This document shows, one piece after another, positions 1 through 8,979 of a stretch of 15,843 bases of DNA. The notes under the pieces are model-generated. The model had not been told where the DNA came from and made no database searches. It saw only the letters and a program-made list of their open reading frames with translations. Made by a program: the position numbers and the translations under genes. Within the stretch, counting starts at the first letter, position 1. Each line of letters begins with the position of its first letter. The DNA comes from an uncultured Porphyromonadaceae bacterium (GTDB taxonomy: Bacteria > Bacteroidota > Bacteroidia > Bacteroidales > Muribaculaceae), in the NCBI GenBank assembly GCA_905198125.1, contig CAJKBH010000052.1:1-15843 (forward strand), given 5' to 3'.

Positions 1-73
1 CTATGCTCCTGAGTCTGCAAGACCAAAGCTGAGGCACATCTGCGACCCTGGCGTATACATTTTTTAAGGAACG
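1..73. other. Upstream region of the hybrid regulator
   Basis: This 73-base stretch precedes the regulator gene. An in-frame TAA at 65-67 closes its reading frame just upstream of the start. An AAGGA at 67-71 sits close to the ATG at 74. No TAnnTTTG -7 element was found at a usable distance. TACATTTT at 56-63 is one base off but too close to the ATG. The promoter is either divergent in sequence or lies outside the window. Confidence 0.4.
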
Positions 74-2830
74 ATGCCTAAGATAAGCCTGATGAAACGG
101 CACCTATTGATACCATTACTTGCCATGGCATGTCTGCTCTGTGCTTCATGCCATAGGGAAAAGACTTACCGCATCGGCGTCTCACAATGCAGCGCCGACG
201 ACTGGCGCAATAAAATGAACGAGGAGATCATGCGCGAGTTGATGTTCCATCCCGAGGCGACGGTTGAAATCCGCTCGGCCGACGACAGCAACGAGAAGCA
301 GATTGCCGACATCCGGTATTTCCGCGACAACGGCTTCGACATCATTCTTGCGGCGCCCAACGAAGCGAACGCCATTACACCTATTATTAAGGAGACGTAC
401 GAGTCCGGCCTGCCGGTGGTGATATTCGACCGCGACATCAACGGCGATTCATACACTGCGTATATCGGCGTGGACAACCGCGCCATAGGCCGTTCCGCCG
501 CGCAGTATGCCGGCAATCTGACAGGTGCCGGAGGCCGTGTGCTAGAGATACAGGGCCTGAAGGGTTCGTCTCCGACCATACAGAGACACGAAGGATTTGC
601 CGAAGGTGCAAGACAGAACCGGCTTGACATCGTGGCATCGGCCCACGGCAACTGGAACGACACGGACGCGACACGCGTAACGGACTCCCTTCTGAATATA
701 TATAAGGATATAGACCTGATTTACGCACACAACGACCGTATGGCCATCGCCGCATCCAACGTGGCGCGCCGACTGGGCCTGCACATCCGCGTCATCGGCA
801 TCGACGCCGCCCCCAACATCGGCATGAAGGCCGTGGCCGACAGCGTGATAGACGCCACATTCCTGTATCCGACCGAGGGACACGAACTGGTGCGTACCGC
901 TTTGGCCATCCTTAAAGGCGAACGTTTCGACCGCATCAAGACACTGCCGCTCGCTTCGGCCGTTGACAAATCGAACGCCGACATCCTGTCGCTTCAGAAC
1001 AAGTCGCTGAACGAGGAAACTTCCAAAATGAAAATCCTCAAAAGCCAGGTGGACCAATACTGGGAACGGCATTCCATACAGACCACCCTGCTGTATGTCA
1101 CCATCGGGCTGGTGATACTGCTGTTGGCCTTTGTGTTCATGCTGTTGCGCACATACTGGATGAACCAGCGCCATCACCGCCAGATACTGGAACAGAACCG
1201 TCTGCTGGAGCAACAGCGTGACGCCCAGGAGGAACTGAACCGACAGCTGGAGGAAGCCACGCAGTCCAAGCTGATGTTCTTCACCAACATATCCCACGAC
1301 CTGCGCACGCCCCTCACCCTGATAGCCGAGCCGGTGGCGCAACTCGCCGGCGCAGACAACCTGACGCCCCAGCAGCACGCGCTGATGCGCATAGCCGACA
1401 AGAACGTGCGCATACTGAAACGCCTGATTAACGAGATTCTCGATTTCCGCAAATACGAGAACGGCAAGCTCGATGTCAACCTCACTGAAGCCCGTTTCGC
1501 CGACCTGGCCCGGGACTGGGCCGAGGCATTCATGGCCATTGCTCGCAAACGCGACATAAAACTGACCATCGACATCGACCTGCCCGACGGTTTCACTATC
1601 GCAATAGATACGGAGAAACTGGAGAGGGTATGCTTCAACCTGCTGTCCAACGCATTCAAATATACTCCGGACAACGGCCGCATCAATTTCATTGTCAGGA
1701 CTCAAGGCGACAACCTTGTAATAGCCGTTCACGACACGGGCCGTGGTATCTCGGAGCGCGACTTAGGCAACATATTCGACCGGTTCTTCCAGGTAGACAA
1801 GGTGCATCCGCAAGGCTCCGGCATCGGACTCTCGCTGGCCAAGGCGTTCGTGGAACTGCATCATGGCGAAATTACCGTAACGAGCCGCGAGGGAAAAGGA
1901 TCGGAATTCACCGTCACAATTCCCGTCACGCATATAGCTGAAAACAAACAGACTCCCGCAGTCCCGACAGCCGGCACACTGCGCGACGACACCATCACCG
2001 AACTGGAGCGGATAGAGAACGACACGCCCCTGCCCGACTCCGACCATCCGCTTCTGTTGGTAATTGACGACAACGAGGACATCCGCAGGCTCACCGCCGA
2101 ACTTCTCGGCGACGAATATACCGTAATCGCCGCATCCGACGGCAAGGAGGGCGTGCGCATGGCCGCACGGCATGTTCCCGACCTGATAATCTGCGATGTG
2201 ATGATGCCCGTCATGGACGGTCTGGAATGCACGCGCCGCATCAAGCAGGAGGTGTCCACATCGCACATACCGGTGTTGATGCTCACGGCCTGCAGCATGG
2301 ACGAACAGCGCGCGCAGGGATACGACAGCGGCGCCGACGGCTATCTGTCCAAACCGTTCGACATCACTGTGCTCAGGGCGAGGTGCCGCAACCTGATTCA
2401 GAACCGCAGACGCATCAAGGAGCTGTGGGCCACGCCGAAGCCCACCGACGTCACGCCATCGGACACCCCCGATACAAAACGCCCACGACCCGATGTCGAG
2501 AACGAATTCTACGCACGGTTCGTGGAGATTGTCAACAAGGAAATGGAGAATCCCGAACTCAGCGTTGACGGCATCGCCGCGCAACTCGGACTGGGCCGTT
2601 CGCAGTTCTACCGCAAGATCAAGGCCCTTACCAACTACTCGCCGGTGGAATTGGTGCGCGAACTGCGGCTGAAACGCAGCCGCGACCTGCTTATCTCCAC
2701 CGACAGGTCCATAAGCGAGATCGGCTATATGGTCGGATTCTCCACTCCGGCATACTTCACACGCTGCTTCCGCGATTATTTCAACGAAACGCCTTCCGAC
2801 CTCAGGGAACGTCTCGGTTCCAAATCATAA
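74..2830 (+). CDS. Hybrid two-component system sensor/regulator with periplasmic sugar-binding sensor domain
   Basis: This 918-residue protein joins a complete phosphorelay on one chain, as in the HTCS regulators of Bacteroidales polysaccharide loci. A hydrophobic N-terminal signal or anchor spans about residues 9-25. A type I periplasmic-binding-protein-like domain covers about 32-310, and a membrane helix about 338-360 is followed by a short coiled coil. The HisKA domain carries the phosphoacceptor His408 in NISHDLRTPL. The ATPase domain has an N box (NLLSNAFKYTPDNG) and G boxes (HDTGRGIS, GSGIGLSLA). The receiver has Asp708 in ICDVMMPVMDG and Lys760 in LSKPF. An AraC-type DNA-binding domain covers about 808-913. 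Most family members sense with beta-propeller repeats; binding-protein-like sensors are known from the fructose-sensing BT1754 type, so a monosaccharide ligand is plausible but inferred. ATG 74 is chosen for its nearby AAGGA; ATG 92 is possible. Cys26 is preceded by LCAS, an imperfect lipobox. It probably controls the adjacent susCD pair. Confidence 0.95.
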   Translation: MPKISLMKRHLLIPLLAMACLLCASCHREKTYRIGVSQCSADDWRNKMNEEIMRELMFHPEATVEIRSADDSNEKQIADIRYFRDNGFDIILAAPNEANAITPIIKETYESGLPVVIFDRDINGDSYTAYIGVDNRAIGRSAAQYAGNLTGAGGRVLEIQGLKGSSPTIQRHEGFAEGARQNRLDIVASAHGNWNDTDATRVTDSLLNIYKDIDLIYAHNDRMAIAASNVARRLGLHIRVIGIDAAPNIGMKAVADSVIDATFLYPTEGHELVRTALAILKGERFDRIKTLPLASAVDKSNADILSLQNKSLNEETSKMKILKSQVDQYWERHSIQTTLLYVTIGLVILLLAFVFMLLRTYWMNQRHHRQILEQNRLLEQQRDAQEELNRQLEEATQSKLMFFTNISHDLRTPLTLIAEPVAQLAGADNLTPQQHALMRIADKNVRILKRLINEILDFRKYENGKLDVNLTEARFADLARDWAEAFMAIARKRDIKLTIDIDLPDGFTIAIDTEKLERVCFNLLSNAFKYTPDNGRINFIVRTQGDNLVIAVHDTGRGISERDLGNIFDRFFQVDKVHPQGSGIGLSLAKAFVELHHGEITVTSREGKGSEFTVTIPVTHIAENKQTPAVPTAGTLRDDTITELERIENDTPLPDSDHPLLLVIDDNEDIRRLTAELLGDEYTVIAASDGKEGVRMAARHVPDLIICDVMMPVMDGLECTRRIKQEVSTSHIPVLMLTACSMDEQRAQGYDSGADGYLSKPFDITVLRARCRNLIQNRRRIKELWATPKPTDVTPSDTPDTKRPRPDVENEFYARFVEIVNKEMENPELSVDGIAAQLGLGRSQFYRKIKALTNYSPVELVRELRLKRSRDLLISTDRSISEIGYMVGFSTPAYFTRCFRDYFNETPSDLRERLGSKS

Positions 2831-2895
2831 AAATGTTGCATAGAATGTCATAAATGGTGCAATGACCGTTTTTTGACAGCATACGCAACATTTTT
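2829..2895. promoter_or_regulatory. Candidate HTCS operator: 21-bp-spaced direct repeats plus inverted repeat
   Basis: AAATGTTGCA at 2831-2840 recurs as AAATGGTGCA at 2852-2861, with one mismatch and a period of exactly 21 bp. TTTTTGA recurs at 2870-2876 and 2891-2897, also 21 bp apart. AAAAATGTTGC at 2829-2839 is matched perfectly in inverted orientation by GCAACATTTTT at 2885-2895. Twenty-one bp is two helical turns and equals the half-site spacing known for AraC itself. The repeats lie between the regulator and its likely target, just upstream of the susC -7 element. Assignment to the HTCS is inference. Confidence 0.55.
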
Positions 2896-2928
2896 GAAAT
2901 GTCAGCCGCCACAAGGGTTCTAATTTTG
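2893..2928 (+). promoter_or_regulatory. Putative susC promoter
   Basis: TAATTTTG at 2921-2928 is an exact match to the Bacteroidota -7 element TAnnTTTG. The nearest TTTG, at 2893-2896, is 24 bases upstream, longer than the roughly 20 bases seen at the two best promoters of this window. The -33 part is therefore weak, as expected for a promoter that needs an activator. Transcription would start near 2935, giving a leader of about 18 bases before ATG 2953. Confidence 0.6.
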
Positions 2929-2952
2929 CGGCATAAAACAACTGACAACGAC

Positions 2953-5900
2953 ATGAAAAATTCATTCCTGTTAACGCTGTTGCTGCTGTTGACGGCATTC
3001 GGCGTTCAAGCACAGAACATCACGGTGCACGGAACGGTGCTTTCCAAGACCGACGACGAGCCTTTGATCGGCGCTTCCGTATTATGTGTGGACAACAAGG
3101 CCGGAGCGGCCACCGACATCGACGGAAAGTTCGAAATCTCGGTACCTGAGGGCGCTACCTTGAAATTCTCTTACGTAGGCTACAACACTATCGAGATCAA
3201 AGCATCTCCTGAAATGAAGGTCTATCTGGCCGAGAATTCCGAGTTGCTTGACGAGGTGGTGGTAGTAGGTTACCAGACTGTACGCAAGGCTGACCTGACC
3301 GGTTCGGTATCGGTAGTTTCCACCAAATCGCTTGAAACATCGTCCGACACCGACCCGATGCGCGCACTGCAGGGCAAGGTTCCCGGCATGACAGTCACGG
3401 CCAACGGATCGCCCAGCGGCACAGGTTCGGTTCGCATCCGGGGTATCGGCTCGTTCAACGCCTCGCAGGACCCTCTGTTCGTGATTGACGGCGTGCCTAC
3501 CACAGCCTCGCTGAATTCGCTCAACATGAACGATATCGAGAGCATGCAGGTGCTTAAGGACGCCGCTTCCGCCTCCATCTACGGTTCGCGTGCCGCCAAC
3601 GGCGTGATCATCATCACTACCAAAAAGGGAAAAGCTTCGCAGAACGGCAAAGTCGACGTAACCTTCTCCACCAACCTGACGGCTCAGTACTATTCGTCGC
3701 AGGCCACCATGAAACTGCTGGACACTCCCGGATACGCCACGGCCATGGCCCAGGCCGCAATGAACGACGGCATCGATCCTGTGGCCTACGCCTCAAGCTA
3801 CGGCCTGAACCTGAACGCCGCCGACGGTTATCCCATCAGAGTCTACGATATCGCCAACAACCGATATGTGAACTATATGGTCAATGGCGCTTACGACGGA
3901 TACATCAACGCCAAACGCACCATGGGCATGTCGAACACCAGATGGCTCGACGAGATATCCCGTACGGGATTCGCGCAGAGCTATGACGCATCGGCGTCAT
4001 ACGCGACCGACAAGGCAAATGTGCTCTTTTCGTTAGGTTACAAGCGCAACGACGGCATTCTGAAGTACACCGACTTCGAGAATATCTCGGCTCGAATCAA
4101 TTCCACATTCCATATATCCCGCGTCGTTTCGGCAGGCGAGAATTTCACTCTGACACATACCAAGCAGGTTGACTGCCAGCCGATGGAGAACGCGCTGAAG
4201 ATGCCCTCCATCGTTCCGGTGTTCGAAACTGACGGCACCACATACGGCGGACCCGTCGGCAGCATGGCCGACCGTCAGAACCCCCTGCGCGAGCTCGCCT
4301 TCAACCGTCACAACGCCCTGAATACATGGCGTCTGTTCGGCAACGCTTTCATCGACATCACCCCGATCAAGGGGCTGACTCTCCGCAGCAACTTCGGCCT
4401 TGACTATACATCCGCGTTCATCCACTCCTATAATTTCACTTTCCACAGCGACATCGTAAACAACGACACCAACTCCACTACACTTTCCCAGGCCAACGAC
4501 CTGCAGTGGACATGGTCAAACACCGCCAACTACAATTTCACTGTCGCCAACGACCATACCTTCACCATCCTGGCCGGCATCGAGCTGTTCCGTCAGAACA
4601 GAATTGACTTCTCAGGCTATAACGAGGACTATGACATCGAGACGCCCGACTATATGTATCCCGATGCTTCGGTAGGCGTCGAAAAGTCCACCGGTAACAA
4701 ATCGGCTTATTCGTTGGTTTCCTTCTTCGGCAAGGTCGACTACAACTGGCGCAACCTGCTGCTTGCTTCGTTCACCATCCGCCGCGACGGCTCGTCCCGA
4801 TTCGGCCGTCACAACAAATACGGTACATTCCCCGCTGCCACACTCGGCTACCGAATCTCCGAAAACATCAACAAGTCGTGGCTGAACGATCTCAAGCTCC
4901 GTCTGTCGTGGGGCAAGACCGGTAACCAAGCCATCTCCAACACGGCCCGCTACGCCCTCTACATCGCCGATTACGGCAACGACCGCGTGACGTCGTCGGC
5001 TTACGACCTCCTGCTGCAGCAGAGCGGCATATTCCCCTCGGGCTACATCGCAAGCCAGACGGCCAACGACAACCTGAAGTGGGAAACCACCATCCAGTAC
5101 AACGCCGGTATCGACTACAGTATGCTGAACGACCGCCTGTACGGCACAATCGACGCCTACATCAAGGACGTAAAGGACATGCTCATCACTCCCGCCTACC
5201 TTGGCGCAATGGGCGAAGGCGGCGCATCATGGCTCAACGGCCCCTCGCTCCGCAACTGGGGTATGGAGTTCCTGATCGGGTGGCGCGACAAACTGAAGTG
5301 CGGATTCTCGTACAAGGCTGCCCTCAACTTCGACTTCTTCCGCAACCGCGTGACTTATCTGCCCAACACCACCACCGGCTCATACGCCCACACCACGACC
5401 GAGAATCTGGTACAGTCGCGCCAGCCGTACGGCTCGATTGTCGGATACGAGTTCGACGGTCTGTTCAAGACTCAGGAGGAAGTGCGGAACTCCGGCCAGG
5501 ACAATGCCCGCCTCGGCGGCATGAAATACCGTGACCTCAACGGCGACGGCCGCATCACGCCCGACGACCAGACATGGATATTCAATCCGGTGCCCGACCT
5601 GTCGTTCGGACTCAATGTCGAGCTGGGATACAAAGGCTTCGACTTCCAGATGTTCTGGCAAGGCGTATTGGGTCAGGACGTTTACAACAATCAGAAGTTC
5701 CAGAACGACTTCTGGAGCGTTACCGACGCCGGCAGCAACAAGGGGCGTCGCGTATTGGACGCATGGCTGCCCGAAGTGAACGTCAACTCCACCATCCCCA
5801 TGCTTACAACCGACAACAAGGGGGACGAGGGACGTACCTCCTCCTACTTCGTGGAGAACGGCTCGTACGCCAAGCTGCGCACACTGCAGATAGGCTATAA

Positions 5901-6075
5901 TCTTCCCGCGAAAGTATTGGCCAAGCTGCGCATGACCAAGGCCCGCGTATACGTGTCGGGCCAGAACCTGCTGACCATCAAGAGCAAGAGCCTGACATGC
6001 TCCGACCCGGAAAATGCCAACTGGGCATATCCTATCCCCACTTCATTCTCGTTCGGTCTCCAGCTCGCTTTCTAA
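2953..6075 (+). CDS. SusC/RagA family TonB-dependent outer-membrane transporter
   Basis: This 1040-residue outer-membrane transporter would import oligosaccharides into the periplasm with TonB energy, in complex with the SusD-like lipoprotein encoded next. The signal peptide (residues 1-20, cleavage likely after VQA) is followed by a carboxypeptidase-regulatory-like beta-sandwich at about 23-96. A TonB-box-like DEVVVVGY lies at 100-107. The plug domain follows, with GKVPGMTV, VRIRGIGSF, PLFVIDGVP and the SusC-typical ASIYGSRAANGVIIITTKKG. The rest is a long beta-barrel ending in a terminal Phe, as outer-membrane barrels do. There is no N-terminal STN domain, so no sign of anti-sigma signalling; regulation probably comes from the upstream hybrid sensor. 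The frame is open from 2899, but ATG 2953 is chosen because the signal peptide begins there and the -7 element lies just upstream. The substrate cannot be read from the sequence. Confidence 0.96.
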   Translation: MKNSFLLTLLLLLTAFGVQAQNITVHGTVLSKTDDEPLIGASVLCVDNKAGAATDIDGKFEISVPEGATLKFSYVGYNTIEIKASPEMKVYLAENSELLDEVVVVGYQTVRKADLTGSVSVVSTKSLETSSDTDPMRALQGKVPGMTVTANGSPSGTGSVRIRGIGSFNASQDPLFVIDGVPTTASLNSLNMNDIESMQVLKDAASASIYGSRAANGVIIITTKKGKASQNGKVDVTFSTNLTAQYYSSQATMKLLDTPGYATAMAQAAMNDGIDPVAYASSYGLNLNAADGYPIRVYDIANNRYVNYMVNGAYDGYINAKRTMGMSNTRWLDEISRTGFAQSYDASASYATDKANVLFSLGYKRNDGILKYTDFENISARINSTFHISRVVSAGENFTLTHTKQVDCQPMENALKMPSIVPVFETDGTTYGGPVGSMADRQNPLRELAFNRHNALNTWRLFGNAFIDITPIKGLTLRSNFGLDYTSAFIHSYNFTFHSDIVNNDTNSTTLSQANDLQWTWSNTANYNFTVANDHTFTILAGIELFRQNRIDFSGYNEDYDIETPDYMYPDASVGVEKSTGNKSAYSLVSFFGKVDYNWRNLLLASFTIRRDGSSRFGRHNKYGTFPAATLGYRISENINKSWLNDLKLRLSWGKTGNQAISNTARYALYIADYGNDRVTSSAYDLLLQQSGIFPSGYIASQTANDNLKWETTIQYNAGIDYSMLNDRLYGTIDAYIKDVKDMLITPAYLGAMGEGGASWLNGPSLRNWGMEFLIGWRDKLKCGFSYKAALNFDFFRNRVTYLPNTTTGSYAHTTTENLVQSRQPYGSIVGYEFDGLFKTQEEVRNSGQDNARLGGMKYRDLNGDGRITPDDQTWIFNPVPDLSFGLNVELGYKGFDFQMFWQGVLGQDVYNNQKFQNDFWSVTDAGSNKGRRVLDAWLPEVNVNSTIPMLTTDNKGDEGRTSSYFVENGSYAKLRTLQIGYNLPAKVLAKLRMTKARVYVSGQNLLTIKSKSLTCSDPENANWAYPIPTSFSFGLQLAF

Positions 6076-6096
6076 CTTCCTAAAATTCGAAAAATC

Positions 6097-7833
6097 ATGA
6101 AATTTTCAAAATTATATATATTCTTCGCACTCGCATCTGTGCTTACGGCTTGTAACGATTTCATCGACGAGCCTCCTACGGGCGTCATCGACGGCGAACT
6201 GGCCTACTCGCAGCCCGACAAAATGGTGAATGCCGCGTACGCCTCGTTGGGCGACTGCTGGTTCAGCTATCCTTTCAACCTGTGGCCCTACGGCGACCTC
6301 GGCTCCGACGACTGCCTGAAAGGTGGCGGCGGCACGACCGATACAGGCTACCATCCCATGGAAATCTGGTCAACGCTGACCTCGACTCCCGGCGAACTTG
6401 ACGAGCTGTGGTATCGCCTCTACTGCAACATCTCGCGCTGCAACCGTGCCCTCACCGCCCTTGACGAGTATGGTGTGGAGAAACTGGGCGAAAAGACAGC
6501 GGCACAACGCGAGGCCGAGGTTCATTTCCTGCGCGGACACAGCTACTTCAAACTGGTTACAATGTTCCGTCAGGTGCCCTGGATTGACAAGGCTGTGTTC
6601 GAACAGAGCTCGCATGAGCAAGTTCGCAACGACGAGTTCACATACGAGGAACTGATGGGCAAAGTGATTGAGGAATTCGAACAGGCTTACAACGGTCTGC
6701 CTCTTGAAGTGGAGGATGGCGGAGGACGTGCCAACAAAGTCGCTGCGGCTGCATATCTGGCCAAGTGCTACCTCACCCTTGCGTGGGGAGACGGTTACGA
6801 GGCCACCGACGGCGTCGGCTTCATCAACCGGGAGTATATGAAGAAAGTGGTGGAATATACCGAGGTTGTCAAAAACTCCCGATACGGTTATCTCGAGGAC
6901 TTCGGCGACATATTCCTGCCCGAATACAAGAACAGCAAGGAATCCGTGTTTGCCGTTCAGACATCGCAGTACACCGAGGACCACACCCGTTTCGGACGCG
7001 CCAACTGGTCGAACACGCTGAACGGTTGTTGGGGAATGTGGTCGTGCGGTTGGGACTTCCACAAACCTTCGCAGAACCTGGTCAACGCCTACAAGACCAA
7101 AGACGGTCTGCCCATGTTCGATTCGTTCAACGACACGAACGACTATCCGGTAAACGGACAGCCCACAACTCAGAAATGGGATCCGCGCCTGTTCCACACC
7201 GTGGGTATGCCTACCTTCCCCTATAAGTACGAGGCTGAATACACCATGACAACCGAGAATTCACGTACTCCGAACACTTACGGGTATTACACTTCGCTTA
7301 AGGAAGTGCCGCAGCGCAGCGCCGGCGAGACCTTCGAAGGCTCATGGCAGGCTTTCGCAATGAACGACTATGTGTTCCGCTATACCGACGTGATGCTGAT
7401 GCGTGCCGAGGCCCTGATTGAGTTGGGCCAACTTAATGAAGCCGCAACCATCATCAACGACATCCGGCAACGTGCCGCCAACTCGGTGGACAAGCATATC
7501 GCATACGCCAAGGACTTCTGTGAGATCTCGCTCTATCCCGCATCTTATTTCGCTGATAAGGAAACCGCCCGCAAATGCCTGCGCTGGGAACGCCGTCTTG
7601 AGATGGCCATGGAAAGCAGCCGCTACTTCGACCTGCGGCGCTGGGGCATCGCATCCACAGTGCTGAACGCTTATTTTGAGACGGAAAAGAACGCCTCCTA
7701 CAATGGCACTAAGTTCGGGCAGTATTACGAGGACGCCCATTACACCCCGGGCAAGAACGAGTTCTACCCCATCCCCTACAATCAACTGTATTACGTTCCG
7801 GGGCTTTACGTTCAGAACAAGGGTTATAATTAA
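6097..7833 (+). CDS. SusD/RagB family nutrient-binding outer-membrane lipoprotein
   Basis: This 578-residue surface lipoprotein should form the lid over the SusC barrel and help capture glycan. Its type II signal peptide ends in the lipobox LTAC with Cys19, followed by NDFIDEPPTG, the usual start of mature SusD proteins. The family's TPR-like helices show in REAEVHFLRGHSYFKLV, and the conserved MAMESSRYFDLRRWG lies at about residues 502-516. The motif WDPRLFHTVGMP and the C-terminal FYPIPYNQL...NKGYN are also typical. It begins 21 bases after the susC stop on the same strand with no promoter motif between, so the two are very likely co-transcribed. Length is ordinary for the family. As with SusC, the family does not reveal which glycan is bound. 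Confidence 0.96.
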   Translation: MKFSKLYIFFALASVLTACNDFIDEPPTGVIDGELAYSQPDKMVNAAYASLGDCWFSYPFNLWPYGDLGSDDCLKGGGGTTDTGYHPMEIWSTLTSTPGELDELWYRLYCNISRCNRALTALDEYGVEKLGEKTAAQREAEVHFLRGHSYFKLVTMFRQVPWIDKAVFEQSSHEQVRNDEFTYEELMGKVIEEFEQAYNGLPLEVEDGGGRANKVAAAAYLAKCYLTLAWGDGYEATDGVGFINREYMKKVVEYTEVVKNSRYGYLEDFGDIFLPEYKNSKESVFAVQTSQYTEDHTRFGRANWSNTLNGCWGMWSCGWDFHKPSQNLVNAYKTKDGLPMFDSFNDTNDYPVNGQPTTQKWDPRLFHTVGMPTFPYKYEAEYTMTTENSRTPNTYGYYTSLKEVPQRSAGETFEGSWQAFAMNDYVFRYTDVMLMRAEALIELGQLNEAATIINDIRQRAANSVDKHIAYAKDFCEISLYPASYFADKETARKCLRWERRLEMAMESSRYFDLRRWGIASTVLNAYFETEKNASYNGTKFGQYYEDAHYTPGKNEFYPIPYNQLYYVPGLYVQNKGYN

Positions 7834-7878
7834 TCAACTACCTGACACCCCCGACTGTAGTCGAGGTCTATACAGACT

Positions 7879-7909
7879 CAGGGCTGATTCCGCAGCGGAA
7901 TCAGCCCTG
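7879..7909 (+). terminator. Hairpin terminator after susCD
   Basis: CAGGGCTGATTCCG (7879-7892) and CGGAATCAGCCCTG (7896-7909) form a perfect 14-bp stem with a 3-base loop. It lies 45 bases after the susD stop and between convergent genes, so it may end transcription from both sides. No clear T-run follows on either strand (GTTATTC on the + side), so it may act as an mRNA 3'-end stabiliser rather than an intrinsic terminator. Confidence 0.7.
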
Positions 7910-7933
7910 GTTATTCAATAAAACCTCAGTTCC

Positions 7934-7962
7934 TCTTACCGAAATAAGGCTTCTTACCGAAA
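7934..7962. repeat. 11-bp direct repeat at the 3' end of the GH43 gene
   Basis: TCTTACCGAAA occurs at 7934-7944 and 7952-7962, a period of 18 bp, immediately downstream of the hydrolase stop codon on its strand. AGGCTT (7947-7952) and AAGCCT (7961-7966) can also pair across the second copy. This may be a small duplication or a weak 3' hairpin; no function is evident. Confidence 0.5.
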
Positions 7963-7964
7963 GC

Positions 7965-8978
7965 CTATAGTTTCCTGCCGATTTTCAGTTTGTCGCCGCT
8001 AAGATCCACCTCGAACAGCTGCGGTATGCGGATGTAATGCCCGTTTTCTTCCCGATGACTGTGCACCGACATCAGCCAGCGTCCTGTCAGGTCCTTGAAA
8101 AGCATACCGTGGCCATGGTCGGGTGGCGTGACGGGTTCCTGCTCCTGCACCCACGGCCCGTCGAGAGTACCGCTCTGAGAATATGCCACTCCCTGGGTAT
8201 AGACATTGTAGATCCAGCTGGTCCAGATCATGCCGAGCCGCCCAGAACCTGTACGGAACAGCCATGGACCGTCGGTCACCCTGTTGGGCTGCACCTTCCC
8301 GTCGAGCCTTTCACGGCTCCAAGGCGATGCGCTGGACTTAAACATAAGGCTGCCGTCGCCGATACTGCCGCTCAAATCATCTTTGAGCCGTATCTTCTCC
8401 ATCGTGCCGTCCCAGTTGGATATCCACTCTCCGCAATATATCATATATGGCTTCCCGTCCGCATCAACCCAGAATGTGCCGTCAAGCGTGGGACGATCGG
8501 CCGGAAGATAATCCTCGTCAGAAACCGGCCTGTAAGGTCCCCAGGGAACATGGCTTACCATTATGTGGCTTGCGCGACGCGGCATATCCATTCCCTTGAA
8601 CCTGCCGGTTATGATGTCGTTATTGGTGAACGTCGCGAAGCAATAATATTTCCCTTTGTATTCATGAAGTTCCGCCGCCCATATCTCGGGGTGTGATCCC
8701 ATCCATGACGTAGTATCGGGCTGAATCAGGCTGTAAGGTCCCGTCCACGTGTCAAGATTGTCGCTTACCCAGAGACGTCCGCGGGTTCCGGTCATATAAT
8801 ACATCTGCGTGTTCTCGTCGGCCAGTATGCACGGGTCGCTGAGCCGGATGGAATCGCGCGGATAATCTACATGAAAATCGGCCAACCGACGCCCTTCCAG
8901 ACTTTCATACGGCTCCTTAGCCGCCATACAGCCCAACGACATCAGACCTGCCAGCATTACTCCTAAAGTCTTATACAT
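7965..8978 (-). CDS. Glycoside hydrolase family 43-like protein (five-bladed beta-propeller glycosidase)
   Basis: This 337-residue exported protein has the layout of family 43 enzymes, which include arabinofuranosidases, xylosidases and arabinanases. A signal peptide covers about residues 1-20. RLSDPCI places the likely catalytic base at Asp48, EIWAAELHEYKGKYYCF matches the usual W-A-P/A-E blade, LDGTFWVDADG carries the likely pKa-modulating Asp166, and a GHGM segment with His290 lies near the end. At the usual general-acid position the motif reads VTDGPW with Asp236, where canonical members have Glu (EGP). This could be a subfamily trait or altered chemistry. SLGC near the signal end is a poor lipobox, so periplasmic versus lipid-anchored location is unclear. 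The gene converges on susD, so it is transcribed separately but probably belongs to the same utilisation locus. No TAnnTTTG element was found upstream; instead a dyad structure abuts the start. Confidence 0.85.
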   Translation of the reverse strand: MYKTLGVMLAGLMSLGCMAAKEPYESLEGRRLADFHVDYPRDSIRLSDPCILADENTQMYYMTGTRGRLWVSDNLDTWTGPYSLIQPDTTSWMGSHPEIWAAELHEYKGKYYCFATFTNNDIITGRFKGMDMPRRASHIMVSHVPWGPYRPVSDEDYLPADRPTLDGTFWVDADGKPYMIYCGEWISNWDGTMEKIRLKDDLSGSIGDGSLMFKSSASPWSRERLDGKVQPNRVTDGPWLFRTGSGRLGMIWTSWIYNVYTQGVAYSQSGTLDGPWVQEQEPVTPPDHGHGMLFKDLTGRWLMSVHSHREENGHYIRIPQLFEVDLSGDKLKIGRKL

Positions 8979-8979
8979 A

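Noticed and set aside
542..1732. Long antisense ORF (396 codons) across the regulator gene
   Set aside because: It is the complement of a clear sensor kinase coding sequence; the GC-rich third positions of the real gene deplete stops on the other strand. The product has no recognisable domains.
2899..2952. Upstream start for the SusC-like gene
   Set aside because: It would place 18 residues before the signal peptide and put the start upstream of the exact -7 element at 2921-2928.
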